DNA from: VHBM01 sp052386635 | Lineage (GTDB): Archaea; Thermoproteota; Nitrososphaeria; Nitrososphaerales; Nitrosopumilaceae | Length of the DNA: 7,874 nt | Assembly: GCA_052386635.1 (NCBI GenBank) | Contig: JBQTJY010000044.1 | Coordinates: forward strand, 1 to 7,874 | Direction of reading: 5' to 3' | In this document: piece by piece, positions 1-5,825 of the stretch | How positions within the stretch are numbered: the first letter of the stretch is position 1 | Layout of the letters: each line of letters starts with the position of its first letter | The notes under the pieces: generated by a model | The model's input: only the letters and a program-made list of their open reading frames with translations | What the model was told of the DNA's origin: nothing | The model's database searches: none | Position numbers and translations under genes: made by a program

Positions 1-380
1 TAGGTAATGGATATGTCAAAGACCTAAACGTTGTACTGCAATCATTTGATGATTATGTACTTGTGGTATCAGGTGATCTTCCTTTGCTTGATGAACAAAT
101 AATAAAAAAAATTGTAAACCAAAAATCAGATGGTGTCTGGCTAAGCTTTCTTGTAACAAAAAAGTTTCTTGATGCGTGTAACATAAAATCACAATATACC
201 ACAAGATTTGAAGGAAAAGAGTGTGCATTTACAGGAATCTCGCTTGTCAATGCAAAGAAAATATCAAGTCTTGATAATATCAAGGAAAGTTATGTTATTT
301 TAGATGACAAGAGGATTGCATTTAATCTAAACACAAAAGAGGATCTTGCGCTTCTCTCTAGCTTATTCAGCGCTTCCTAA
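1..380 (+). CDS. cobY: CobY-like adenosylcobinamide-phosphate guanylyltransferase, C-terminal part (5' end outside window)
   Basis: The reading frame is open from base 3 (it enters the window mid-gene) to a TAA at 378-380, giving about 125 C-terminal residues. It begins with GNGYVKDLN, followed about 15 residues later by VLVVSGDLPLLDE. In archaeal CobY-type nucleotidyltransferases a G-x-GYVxDL segment followed by a hydrophobic strand ending in S-x-DLP is characteristic; the Asp helps bind metal and nucleotide. The N-terminal G-rich nucleotide loop would lie upstream of the window. CobY transfers GMP from GTP to adenosylcobinamide phosphate in the late, nucleotide-loop steps of cobamide synthesis, a pathway known in ammonia-oxidising archaea. 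A GTG at 63 is an internal valine, not the start. Its 3' end overlaps the opposing S27e gene by 18 bases. Alternative: another MobA-like NTP transferase. Family call from recalled motifs, fairly confident. Confidence 0.75.
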   Translation, partial: GNGYVKDLNVVLQSFDDYVLVVSGDLPLLDEQIIKKIVNQKSDGVWLSFLVTKKFLDACNIKSQYTTRFEGKECAFTGISLVNAKKISSLDNIKESYVILDDKRIAFNLNTKEDLALLSSLFSAS

Positions 381-560
381 AATTTTACCAAAAATTTTTG
401 CCTTTGCACCTGTTGGTTGGGCAATGACGTTTCCACAGGACTTGCATGTTACCTCGGTTGATGCATGTGAATACACAACGTTTTCCTCATTGCATTCCTT
501 ACAGCTAACCTTTTGAAAAACGCTATTTGGTAGCGGAATTTCAATGTGTTCCTTTTTCAT
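363..560 (-). CDS. rps27e: 30S ribosomal protein S27e (eS27)
   Basis: This is a 65-residue zinc-ribbon ribosomal protein of the small subunit. It starts MKKEHIEIPLP and carries a C4 zinc site, CKEC at residues 20-23 and CKSC at 39-42, followed by the family-typical stretch GNVIAQPTGAKAKIFG. This length is normal for archaeal S27e. The frame stays open 20 codons upstream, but that part lies inside L44e and lacks family resemblance, so I chose the ATG at 560-558. That ATG overlaps the L44e stop codon as ATGA, which implies translational coupling. A GGAG (575-572) lies 11 bases upstream, inside L44e. L44e-S27e pairing is a common archaeal arrangement. The stop codon (365-363) falls inside the 3' end of the convergent cobY-like gene. 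Confidence 0.95.
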   Translation of the reverse strand: MKKEHIEIPLPNSVFQKVSCKECNEENVVYSHASTEVTCKSCGNVIAQPTGAKAKIFGKILGSAE

Positions 561-838
561 ACTGCAACAAGCTCCACTTTTCTTACACGAATTCCTTCCC
601 TGCTGAACTTCTTTTTGCATTCACTACAGGTAAAGATTGGAGTAAACTTTTTTGTCGTCTTTGCAGGTTTTGCCAATTTTGGAAATTTCTGTCCGCCGTA
701 GCCCTTCTTGTCCTCTTCATGTCGCCTTTCTCCTATAGCAGAACCTCTTCTTTTTCCTGCCTTGTATGCTGTTACCTTTTGTTTTGTGTGTTTGTTGCAT
801 TTTGGACAGTATCGAGTTATTTCCTTTGGCATGTTCAT
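557..838 (-). CDS. rpl44e: 50S ribosomal protein L44e (eL42)
   Basis: This is a 93-residue large-subunit protein that binds near the ribosomal E site. It starts MNMPKEITRYCPKCNKHT, with the first zinc CPKC pair at residues 11-14 and the second, CSEC, at 71-74. The basic middle contains RRGSAIGERRHEEDKKGYGGQ, typical of the family, and the C-terminus KKKFSREGIRVRKVEL also fits. The frame could open at an ATG at 871, adding 11 residues (MFKLPTKRFLH). I prefer 838 because family members begin near MxMPKE and a Shine-Dalgarno-like GAGGT (851-847) sits 8 bases upstream. The next ATG, at 832, is also possible. It is the first gene of an L44e-S27e pair joined by ATGA, and is divergent from the deaminase gene. 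Confidence 0.95.
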   Translation of the reverse strand: MNMPKEITRYCPKCNKHTKQKVTAYKAGKRRGSAIGERRHEEDKKGYGGQKFPKLAKPAKTTKKFTPIFTCSECKKKFSREGIRVRKVELVAV

Positions 839-846
839 ATGCAAAA

Positions 847-851
847 ACCTC
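847..851 (-). promoter_or_regulatory. Ribosome binding site of L44e
   Basis: On the - strand the bases read GAGGT, complementary to the conserved 3' tail of archaeal 16S rRNA. The spacer to the ATG at 838 is 8 bases, against 14 to the ATG at 832. The site is downstream of the ATG at 871, so it argues for the 838 start. Confidence 0.6.
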
Positions 852-880
852 TTTGTCGGTAATTTAAACATCGCTTTGAA

Positions 881-891
881 TCTATAATAAA
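881..891. promoter_or_regulatory. Shared AT-rich TATA-like element of a divergent promoter
   Basis: The bases read TCTATAATAAA on the + strand and TTTATTATAGA on the - strand. Archaeal TATA boxes are centred about 26-27 bases before the transcription start. From a centre near 886 this predicts a + strand start near 912, at the TTG codons of the deaminase gene (a leaderless message). It predicts a - strand start near 860, giving L44e a leader of about 22 bases that contains GAGGT. A second - strand candidate is TTTAAA at 862-867. The spacing is read directly from the sequence; promoter function is inferred. Confidence 0.45.
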
Positions 892-909
892 TGCAAACTC
901 ACATTTTTT

Positions 910-2670
910 TTGTTGCACTCAAAACTATCTTCTGTTATTTCTGATATCAACGCAGTTGCGATGGGTGATGCAAAGGCAGAACTTTTACTAAAAAACTGCT
1001 CACTTGTAAATGTCTACACACGTGAAATTTTACCAAGTACAGATATTGCAATTTCAAAACAACGAGTTGCATATGTTGGCAATGATGCATCACATACCAA
1101 AGGCGAAAAAACTGTAGTAATTGATCTTGAAGGAAAATATGTAACTCCTGGTTTTGCAGACCCGCATGTTCACATTGATCACTTTGTTTTGCCTTCAGAG
1201 TTTGCAAAAAAAGCACTTCTTTGCGGTGTAACTTCGCTGTTTTCAGATCCAATCGACATTGTAAGTGTGTGTGGGTATAGAGGATTTAGGGAATTTCTTA
1301 GTCTTTGCTCAAACCTTCCTATACGAATTTTTAATGTTGTTCCAGGCGGCCTTCCAGTTGATAGAAAGTTTAGCCACAGCAGAACACTTAGTGCAGCTCA
1401 GACAAAGGCTGCAATAAAACTTTCATCTGTTCTAGGGCTAGGCGAAGTCTTTTCATGGACAAAGGTAACAAACCGAGACTCTAAAACAATGAAAACAATA
1501 TCTACAATGCTTGATAATGACTGCATCATAAACGGTCATACAGCTGGCGCCTCAGGCAAAAAGCTTAACGCATATGTCTCATCTGGAATTCTTTCATGCC
1601 ATGAGCCAATCAACTATGATCAGGTAATAGAAAGACTCAGACTAGGTATGTGGATAATGGTAAGAGAAGGCTCTATCAGACGCGACCTAAAAGAGATAAT
1701 TCCATCTGTTTTGTCAAATCGAATTTTTACAGACAGGCTGATGTTTTGTTCAGATGGTCTTGATCCAGTAGATATTGACAAGTACGGCTACATCAACTAT
1801 TCAGTAAAAGAAGCCATAAAGCTTGGAGTAGAGCCAATTGAAGCAATTGCAATGGCATCAAAAAACTGCTTTGACTATTACAACATGAGTCGTGATCTTG
1901 GAGGAATAGCGCCAGGCAAGCTTGCAGATATTTTGGTATTTGATAGTCTTGATGAGCTAAAACCACACAAGGTCTTTGTTGGAGGCAAACTCGTAGTTTC
2001 AAACGGCAGCATTGTAACACAGATAAAAAAACACACTATTCCAAAATGGATAAAAAAAACTGTAAGGCTGAAAAAATTTTCAGAAAGTGATTTTGTCGTA
2101 AAATGTAAGACCACTACTGCAAATGCCAACACAATAAACCTCAAGACAGAAATTGTCACAGAAAAAGGAACAGCTGAGCTTTCAACAAAGGATGGAAATG
2201 TCTTGGCTTCACCTAACAAGGATACATGGAAGGTTGCAGCATTTGATAGGACATATGGCTCAAAAAAAGGAACTATTGGCTTTTTGACAAACTTTGGTGC
2301 TCAAATAGGTGCATTTGCATCAACATGGACATTTCATGAAAATGATCTGATTGTAATTGGCTCAAATGAACAAGATATGGCAGTTGCAGCAAACAATTTG
2401 ATAAAAACACAGGGTGGCATGACTGTAGTAAATAATGGAAATGCGCTTGCAAGCCTGCCAATGCAGCTTGGTGGAATAATCTCAACGGATCCCTTTGAGA
2501 AAGTATCAAGCAATTTTGTAAATCTAAATTCCACGATAGTAGATTCTGGCTGCAGATTTTCAAAGCCGCACCTTATACCTCTATTTTTGTCTTTTCTTGC
2601 GTTACCTGATATTCGAATTTTGTATAGCGGTATAGTCGATGTAAAGAAAAGATCCTACCGTCCTGTTTGA
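910..2670 (+). CDS. ade: Adenine-deaminase-like amidohydrolase (Ade family, divergent active site)
   Basis: A 586-residue protein of the amidohydrolase superfamily, close to the usual Ade length. Ade converts adenine to hypoxanthine plus ammonia in purine salvage. The probable metal ligands are present: H86 and H88 (PHVHIDH), E179 (GLGEV), H210 (NGHTAG), H231 (CHEP) and D282 (CSDG). The barrel ends with GGIAPGKLADILVF, and the Ade-specific C-terminal domain follows, with SNEQDMAVAANNL, GG-rich turns, LASLPMQLGGI, FLALP and a final G-x-VDV. Three canonical Ade motifs are altered: HVHIESS is HVHIDHF, DPHEI is DPIDI (113-117) and CTDDRHPDDL is CSDGLDPVDI. Substrate is therefore uncertain. The start is uncertain too: TTG at 910 or 913 fits the TATA-like element at 881-891 as a leaderless message, while ATG at 961 has no ribosome binding site and would cut AVAMGDAKAELLLKN, which resembles the family N-terminus. 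Confidence 0.85.
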   Translation: MLHSKLSSVISDINAVAMGDAKAELLLKNCSLVNVYTREILPSTDIAISKQRVAYVGNDASHTKGEKTVVIDLEGKYVTPGFADPHVHIDHFVLPSEFAKKALLCGVTSLFSDPIDIVSVCGYRGFREFLSLCSNLPIRIFNVVPGGLPVDRKFSHSRTLSAAQTKAAIKLSSVLGLGEVFSWTKVTNRDSKTMKTISTMLDNDCIINGHTAGASGKKLNAYVSSGILSCHEPINYDQVIERLRLGMWIMVREGSIRRDLKEIIPSVLSNRIFTDRLMFCSDGLDPVDIDKYGYINYSVKEAIKLGVEPIEAIAMASKNCFDYYNMSRDLGGIAPGKLADILVFDSLDELKPHKVFVGGKLVVSNGSIVTQIKKHTIPKWIKKTVRLKKFSESDFVVKCKTTTANANTINLKTEIVTEKGTAELSTKDGNVLASPNKDTWKVAAFDRTYGSKKGTIGFLTNFGAQIGAFASTWTFHENDLIVIGSNEQDMAVAANNLIKTQGGMTVVNNGNALASLPMQLGGIISTDPFEKVSSNFVNLNSTIVDSGCRFSKPHLIPLFLSFLALPDIRILYSGIVDVKKRSYRPV

Positions 2671-2680
2671 AGCTAACGCT

Positions 2681-2688
2681 ATTATAAT
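2681..2688 (+). promoter_or_regulatory. TATA-like box before the thermosome gene
   Basis: The bases ATTATAAT lie 11 bases after the deaminase stop codon. A centre near 2685 predicts transcription starting near 2711, a leader of only about 8 bases before the ATG at 2719. No Shine-Dalgarno sequence is visible just before that ATG, which fits a near-leaderless message. Inferred from sequence and spacing alone. Confidence 0.5.
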
Positions 2689-2718
2689 GGGTCATAAGAA
2701 AATTGAACTGAAAATTAG

Positions 2719-4341
2719 ATGGCATCAATTCAGCAAACCCCTCAGGGACCTGTTCTAGTCCTAAAAGAGAGTGCACTTCAGCAAAAGGGACGAGATGCAC
2801 AGGCAAATAACATTATGGCTGCAAAACTTGTTGCAGACTTGGTAAGAACAAGCCTTGGCCCAAGAGGGATGGACAAGATGCTTGTTGATTCATTAGGCGA
2901 TGTTACAATTACAAACGATGGTGCTACAATTCTAAAAGAAATTGATGTTCAGCACCCAGCAGCAAAGATGATGGTTGAGATTTCAAAGGCAATTGACAAC
3001 GAGGTTGGCGATGGAACTACATCATCTGTTGTTTTTGCAGGCTCATTACTTACAAAGGCGCAAGATCTCTTAAAAAAAGACGTGCATTCCTCAGTCATAG
3101 TAGAAGGATTTCAGGCAGCAGCAGAAAAGGCACTTGAAATACTAACCGAAATTGCCAAGCCAGTAAAGCCTGAAGAAACAGAAGAGCTGATCAAAGTTGC
3201 AAGAACAAGTATGGAATCAAAATTAATTTCAGAAGATAGCCCCAGTCTTTCAAAGCTTGTAGTTGACGCTATACTGAGAATTGCAGAAAAACATGGAGAA
3301 AAGCATGTTGTTGATCTTGATAACGTTAAAGTAGAAAAAAAGGCAGGTGGCTCAATTCAGGATTCCAGTTTGATAAAGGGAATTGTTCTTGACAAAGAAG
3401 TAGTTCATAGCGGCATGCCAACAAAAATTCAAAGTGCAAAAATTGCACTGCTTAACTGCCCACTTGAGATAGAAAAGACTGAGATGAGTGCAGAGATTCG
3501 AATTTCTGATCCAACACAAATGCAGATGTTCATTGAAGAGGAACAAAGAATGATAAAACAAATGGTAGAAAAAATCCACAAGGTTGGAGCAAACGTAGTC
3601 ATCTGTCAAAAAGGAATTGATGACATTGCACAGCATTATCTTGCAAAATATGGAATACTTGCAGTAAGACGAGTAAAAGAAAGCGACATGTCAAAGCTTT
3701 CAAAAGCGTGTGGTGCTACAATTACTACTAATTTAGAAGATTTAACAGAAAATGATCTTGGTTCAGCAGAAAATGTACATCAAAAGAAGGTAGAGTCTGA
3801 CAAGTGGGTATTTGTTGAAGGATGTAGAAATCCAAAATCGGTCTCACTCTTACTACGTGGAGGCTCGCAAAGAGTTGTTGATGAAGTAGATAGGTCAATG
3901 CATGACGCATTAATGGTAGTAAAGGATGTAATTGAAAAGCCAGCTATTGTTGCAGGCGGTGGCTCAGTTGAGGCATATCTAGCAGGTAGAATAAATGAAT
4001 GGGCAGATGGTTTTGAAGGAAGAGAACAACTTGCAATCAAAAAGTTTGCAGAGGCTCTAGAAGTAATTCCACTTACCATTGCAGAAAATGCTGGAATGGA
4101 TCCAATTGATACAATGGTAAATCTTAGAGCAAGACAAAGCCAGGGCCAAAAGTGGACAGGAATTAATGCAAGAGAGCAAAAAGTCGAAAACATGTTATCG
4201 CTTAACATCATCGAGCCGGTTGCTGTAAAAGAGCAAATCATAAAGTCAGCAACAGAGGCAACATGTATGATTCTAAGAATCGATGATGTGATTGCAATAT
4301 CTGCAAACAAAGGTGGCGGCGGTATGCCTGGCGGCCACTAG
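2719..4341 (+). CDS. ths: Thermosome (group II chaperonin) subunit
   Basis: A complete 540-residue subunit of the ATP-driven double-ring archaeal chaperonin (CCT/TRiC relative), which folds cytosolic proteins inside a cavity closed by a built-in lid. Visible family motifs are LGPRGMDKML (residues 46-55), TNDGATIL (65-72), the nucleotide-binding GDGTTS (97-102) and AGGGSVEAYLAGRI in the returning intermediate domain. The equatorial ATP-site segment NAGMDPIDT (457-465) includes the Asp-rich metal/nucleotide contact. It ends in the flexible Gly/Met tail GGGGMPGGH. The N-terminus QQTPQGPVLVLKESALQQKGRDAQ is standard, so the ATG at 2719 is secure. It has its own TATA-like box and appears monocistronic. 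Archaea often carry two or more paralogous subunits; the sequence alone does not say which paralogue this is. Confidence 0.98.
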   Translation: MASIQQTPQGPVLVLKESALQQKGRDAQANNIMAAKLVADLVRTSLGPRGMDKMLVDSLGDVTITNDGATILKEIDVQHPAAKMMVEISKAIDNEVGDGTTSSVVFAGSLLTKAQDLLKKDVHSSVIVEGFQAAAEKALEILTEIAKPVKPEETEELIKVARTSMESKLISEDSPSLSKLVVDAILRIAEKHGEKHVVDLDNVKVEKKAGGSIQDSSLIKGIVLDKEVVHSGMPTKIQSAKIALLNCPLEIEKTEMSAEIRISDPTQMQMFIEEEQRMIKQMVEKIHKVGANVVICQKGIDDIAQHYLAKYGILAVRRVKESDMSKLSKACGATITTNLEDLTENDLGSAENVHQKKVESDKWVFVEGCRNPKSVSLLLRGGSQRVVDEVDRSMHDALMVVKDVIEKPAIVAGGGSVEAYLAGRINEWADGFEGREQLAIKKFAEALEVIPLTIAENAGMDPIDTMVNLRARQSQGQKWTGINAREQKVENMLSLNIIEPVAVKEQIIKSATEATCMILRIDDVIAISANKGGGGMPGGH

Positions 4342-4360
4342 AATACAAAAATTTTAAAAT

Positions 4361-4368
4361 ATTATAAT
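4361..4368 (+). promoter_or_regulatory. TATA-like box before the ROK kinase gene
   Basis: ATTATAAT sits in the 69-base gap after the thermosome stop and is identical to the box before the thermosome gene. A centre near 4365 predicts a start near 4391, leaving a leader of about 20 bases before the GTG at 4411. No clear Shine-Dalgarno sequence is seen in that leader. The T/A-rich run at 4347-4360 just before it could also help end the thermosome transcript. Weak evidence. Confidence 0.35.
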
Positions 4369-4410
4369 CAAATCTGAAAAATTCAAAACATACTATACTG
4401 TTTCCTATTT

Positions 4411-5274
4411 GTGTTTAAAATAGGAATAGACCTTGGGGGAACCAAAACCGAGGGAGTCTTACTTGATGATAGTTTCAAAATAATTGAACGAAAACGAGTT
4501 CCTACAGTTCAAGATTACAAAAAGATCATAGAAACCATTTCTTCTCTTGTAGATGATCTAAAGTCACAAGCGTCTGGAAAAACAACGGTTGGTGTGTGTA
4601 CACCTGGTGTCATCTCTCAAAAAACAGGTTTGATAAAAAATAGCAATACTCAATGTCTTATTGGAATGCCATTACAGAAGGATCTTGAAAGTGTACTTGA
4701 ACAAAAAATCTCAATGGAAAATGATGCAAACTGTTTTGCCATGGCAGAAGCACAACTTGGTGCTGCAAAAAACTATGGCGTTGTATTTGGTGTAATAATG
4801 GGTACAGGTGTAGGTGGAGGAATTGTGATAAACGGCAAGATACATCATGGACAATCAAATATTGCAGGAGAGTGGGGCCATCATATCATACAACCAAATG
4901 GAAACAAATGCTATTGCGGAAAATCTGGTTGTGTTGAAACCTACATTTCAGGACCTGCCCTTGAAAGACGCTGGAAAGAGCTTACAGGAAAATCCCAACC
5001 ACTACCTATAATAATTGAAACTCTTTCTGACACAAAGGCAAAAGAGTGGAAAAAAGAGTTTTTAGAAAATTTTGCAATCGGACTTGCAAATGTAATCAAC
5101 ATCTTGGATCCTGATGTCATAGTACTTGGAGGTGGACTCTCAAACATTCCTTTTTTGTATGATGAAGGAAAAAGCCTAGTTTACAAAAATGTATTTAGCG
5201 ACTTGGCAGACACACCAATTTTAAAAAACAAGCTTGGAGACTCTGCTGGAGTAATTGGTGCTAGTCTCCTATAG
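4411..5274 (+). CDS. ROK-family sugar kinase, Mak/fructokinase-like
   Basis: A complete 287-residue ROK kinase, expected to phosphorylate a hexose with ATP in the cytoplasm. The start GTG directly precedes the phosphate-binding loop FKIGIDLGGTKTEG (residues 2-15). Other motifs are ENDANCFAMAEA with catalytic D105, GTGVGGG (131-137), the sugar-binding E154 and H157 in GEWGHH, and the ROK zinc site formed by H157, C167, C169 and C174 in CYCGKSGCVET. The C-terminal part has NILDPDVIVLGGGLSN (230-245) and GDSAGVIGASLL. As I recall them, these last motifs and the zinc loop are strikingly like E. coli Mak (manno(fructo)kinase), so fructose or mannose is the best guess. Glucose or N-acetylhexosamine remain possible. 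There is no DNA-binding N-terminal domain, so it is not a ROK repressor. No sugar transporter or other sugar gene is adjacent. Confidence 0.92.
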   Translation: MFKIGIDLGGTKTEGVLLDDSFKIIERKRVPTVQDYKKIIETISSLVDDLKSQASGKTTVGVCTPGVISQKTGLIKNSNTQCLIGMPLQKDLESVLEQKISMENDANCFAMAEAQLGAAKNYGVVFGVIMGTGVGGGIVINGKIHHGQSNIAGEWGHHIIQPNGNKCYCGKSGCVETYISGPALERRWKELTGKSQPLPIIIETLSDTKAKEWKKEFLENFAIGLANVINILDPDVIVLGGGLSNIPFLYDEGKSLVYKNVFSDLADTPILKNKLGDSAGVIGASLL

Positions 5275-5314
5275 CATCATCATTTATCCAAACCATGCCA
5301 AGGCAAAAAGTAAA

Positions 5315-5791
5315 GTGAAGATTAAATACAGCACAGCTATCACATGTTCTAACTTGAATATCACAACAACGACCATACTGTCTATTCTCCTATTGGTATT
5401 GGCGGTAAATCCAACTTTGATAGCAATAGGTCAGGAAGAACCACCAACTGAAGAAGAGACAACCACAGAAGGGGAAGAAACAACAGAAGAAATGTCAGAA
5501 GAGGTATCAATGAGCGAAGATGAAGCAAGTGCTGAAGAAACAATGACAGAAGAGGAAACAACCGATGAAGAGCTTGCCGACGACACAATGATGACGGAAG
5601 AGGAAATGATGGAAACCACAGAAATAAAATCTCCAAAAAAGCAAATGGCTGAAGGCGTAGAAGCATCAGCTGTAGTTTGTAATGAAGGCTTGCAGCTTAT
5701 CATCAAGACATCAACTGGTTCTGCAGCTTGCGTAAAATCTTCTAGTGTAGAAACATTGATTGCTCGTGGCTGGGGTTCAACACCGGCATAA
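5315..5791 (+). CDS. Exported Thr/Glu-rich acidic protein with C-terminal two-cysteine motif
   Basis: From the GTG at 5315 this is 158 residues. Function is not recognised. In order: a basic start (MKIKY), a hydrophobic segment at about residues 21-38 (ILSILLLVLAVNPTLIAI) reading as signal peptide or membrane anchor with possible cleavage after AIG, and a low-complexity acidic stretch 41-104. Of those 64 residues, 30 are Glu/Asp and 14 Thr, with no Lys or Arg. A short linker with KK follows, then a C-terminal module: VVC (C122), NEGLQLIIKTSTGSAAC (C139), VK, and LIARGWG. I recall similar C-x16-CVK...L-x-x-RGWG tails on exported thaumarchaeal proteins. Extracellular location is inferred; the Thr-rich stretch could be a glycosylated spacer. 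The start is uncertain: the frame is open from TTG 5255 (inside the kinase gene), and TTG 5354 is an alternative with a well-placed TATA-like box but no basic residues before the hydrophobic segment. Confidence 0.75.
   Translation: MKIKYSTAITCSNLNITTTTILSILLLVLAVNPTLIAIGQEEPPTEEETTTEGEETTEEMSEEVSMSEDEASAEETMTEEETTDEELADDTMMTEEEMMETTEIKSPKKQMAEGVEASAVVCNEGLQLIIKTSTGSAACVKSSSVETLIARGWGSTPA
5321..5328 (+). promoter_or_regulatory. TATA-like sequence near the start of the exported-protein gene
   Basis: ATTAAATA resembles an archaeal TATA box. A centre near 5325 predicts transcription from about 5351, three bases before the in-frame TTG at 5354, which would make a leaderless 145-residue form. A competing TTTAT at 5283-5287 would predict a start near 5311, just before the GTG at 5315. 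The sequence cannot decide between them. Confidence 0.3.
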
Positions 5792-5800
5792 CCTAATTCA

Positions 5801-5810
5801 TTTTTTCTTT
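5801..5810 (+). terminator. T-rich archaeal-type terminator after the exported-protein gene
   Basis: TTTTTTCTTT begins 10 bases after the stop codon of the exported-protein gene, in the 34-base gap between two converging genes. Archaeal RNA polymerase terminates at T-rich tracts on the coding strand without needing a hairpin. No comparable T-run follows guaA on the - strand within this gap. Confidence 0.5.
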
Positions 5811-5825
5811 ATCAATATTCTAATC

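Noticed and set aside
527..862. Open frame of 111 codons on the + strand, rich in Phe, Cys and Leu
   Set aside because: It lies wholly opposite L44e and the S27e start, which are certain. Its composition is what reverse-reading Lys/Glu-rich codons gives.
839..871. Longer L44e from ATG 871 (11 extra residues)
   Set aside because: Family members begin near MxMPKE, and the GAGGT at 851-847 would lie inside the extended gene.
891..911. ATG at 891 as the deaminase start, if the run of eight T at 904-911 were one base shorter
   Set aside because: It needs a sequence error and would put the start codon directly on the TATA-like element. The TTG start needs no correction. Worth remembering if reads disagree at this homopolymer.
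3780..4310. Open frame of 176 codons on the - strand
   Set aside because: Antisense to the conserved C-terminal third of the thermosome gene, with no recognisable motif.
4342..4410. Small RNA or tRNA in the gap after the thermosome gene
   Set aside because: The gap is 69 bases, strongly AT-rich, with no cloverleaf or stable stem visible; a promoter and 3' end region explain it.
5255..5314. Longer form of the exported protein starting at TTG 5255 inside the kinase gene
   Set aside because: It adds 20 residues with no signal-peptide character and overlaps the kinase end. The GTG at 5315 gives a basic start before the hydrophobic segment.
5450..5630. Tandem repeat or CRISPR-like array in the GAAGAA/ACAACA-rich stretch
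   Set aside because: Units are short and irregular, there are no spacers, and it is explained by Thr/Glu-rich coding sequence.
5382..5706. Two - strand frames, one Leu-rich and one Ser/Val-rich, that look like membrane or adhesin-like proteins
   Set aside because: They are the complement of the GAA/ACA-rich acidic stretch of the exported protein; the low complexity keeps the opposite strand open by chance.
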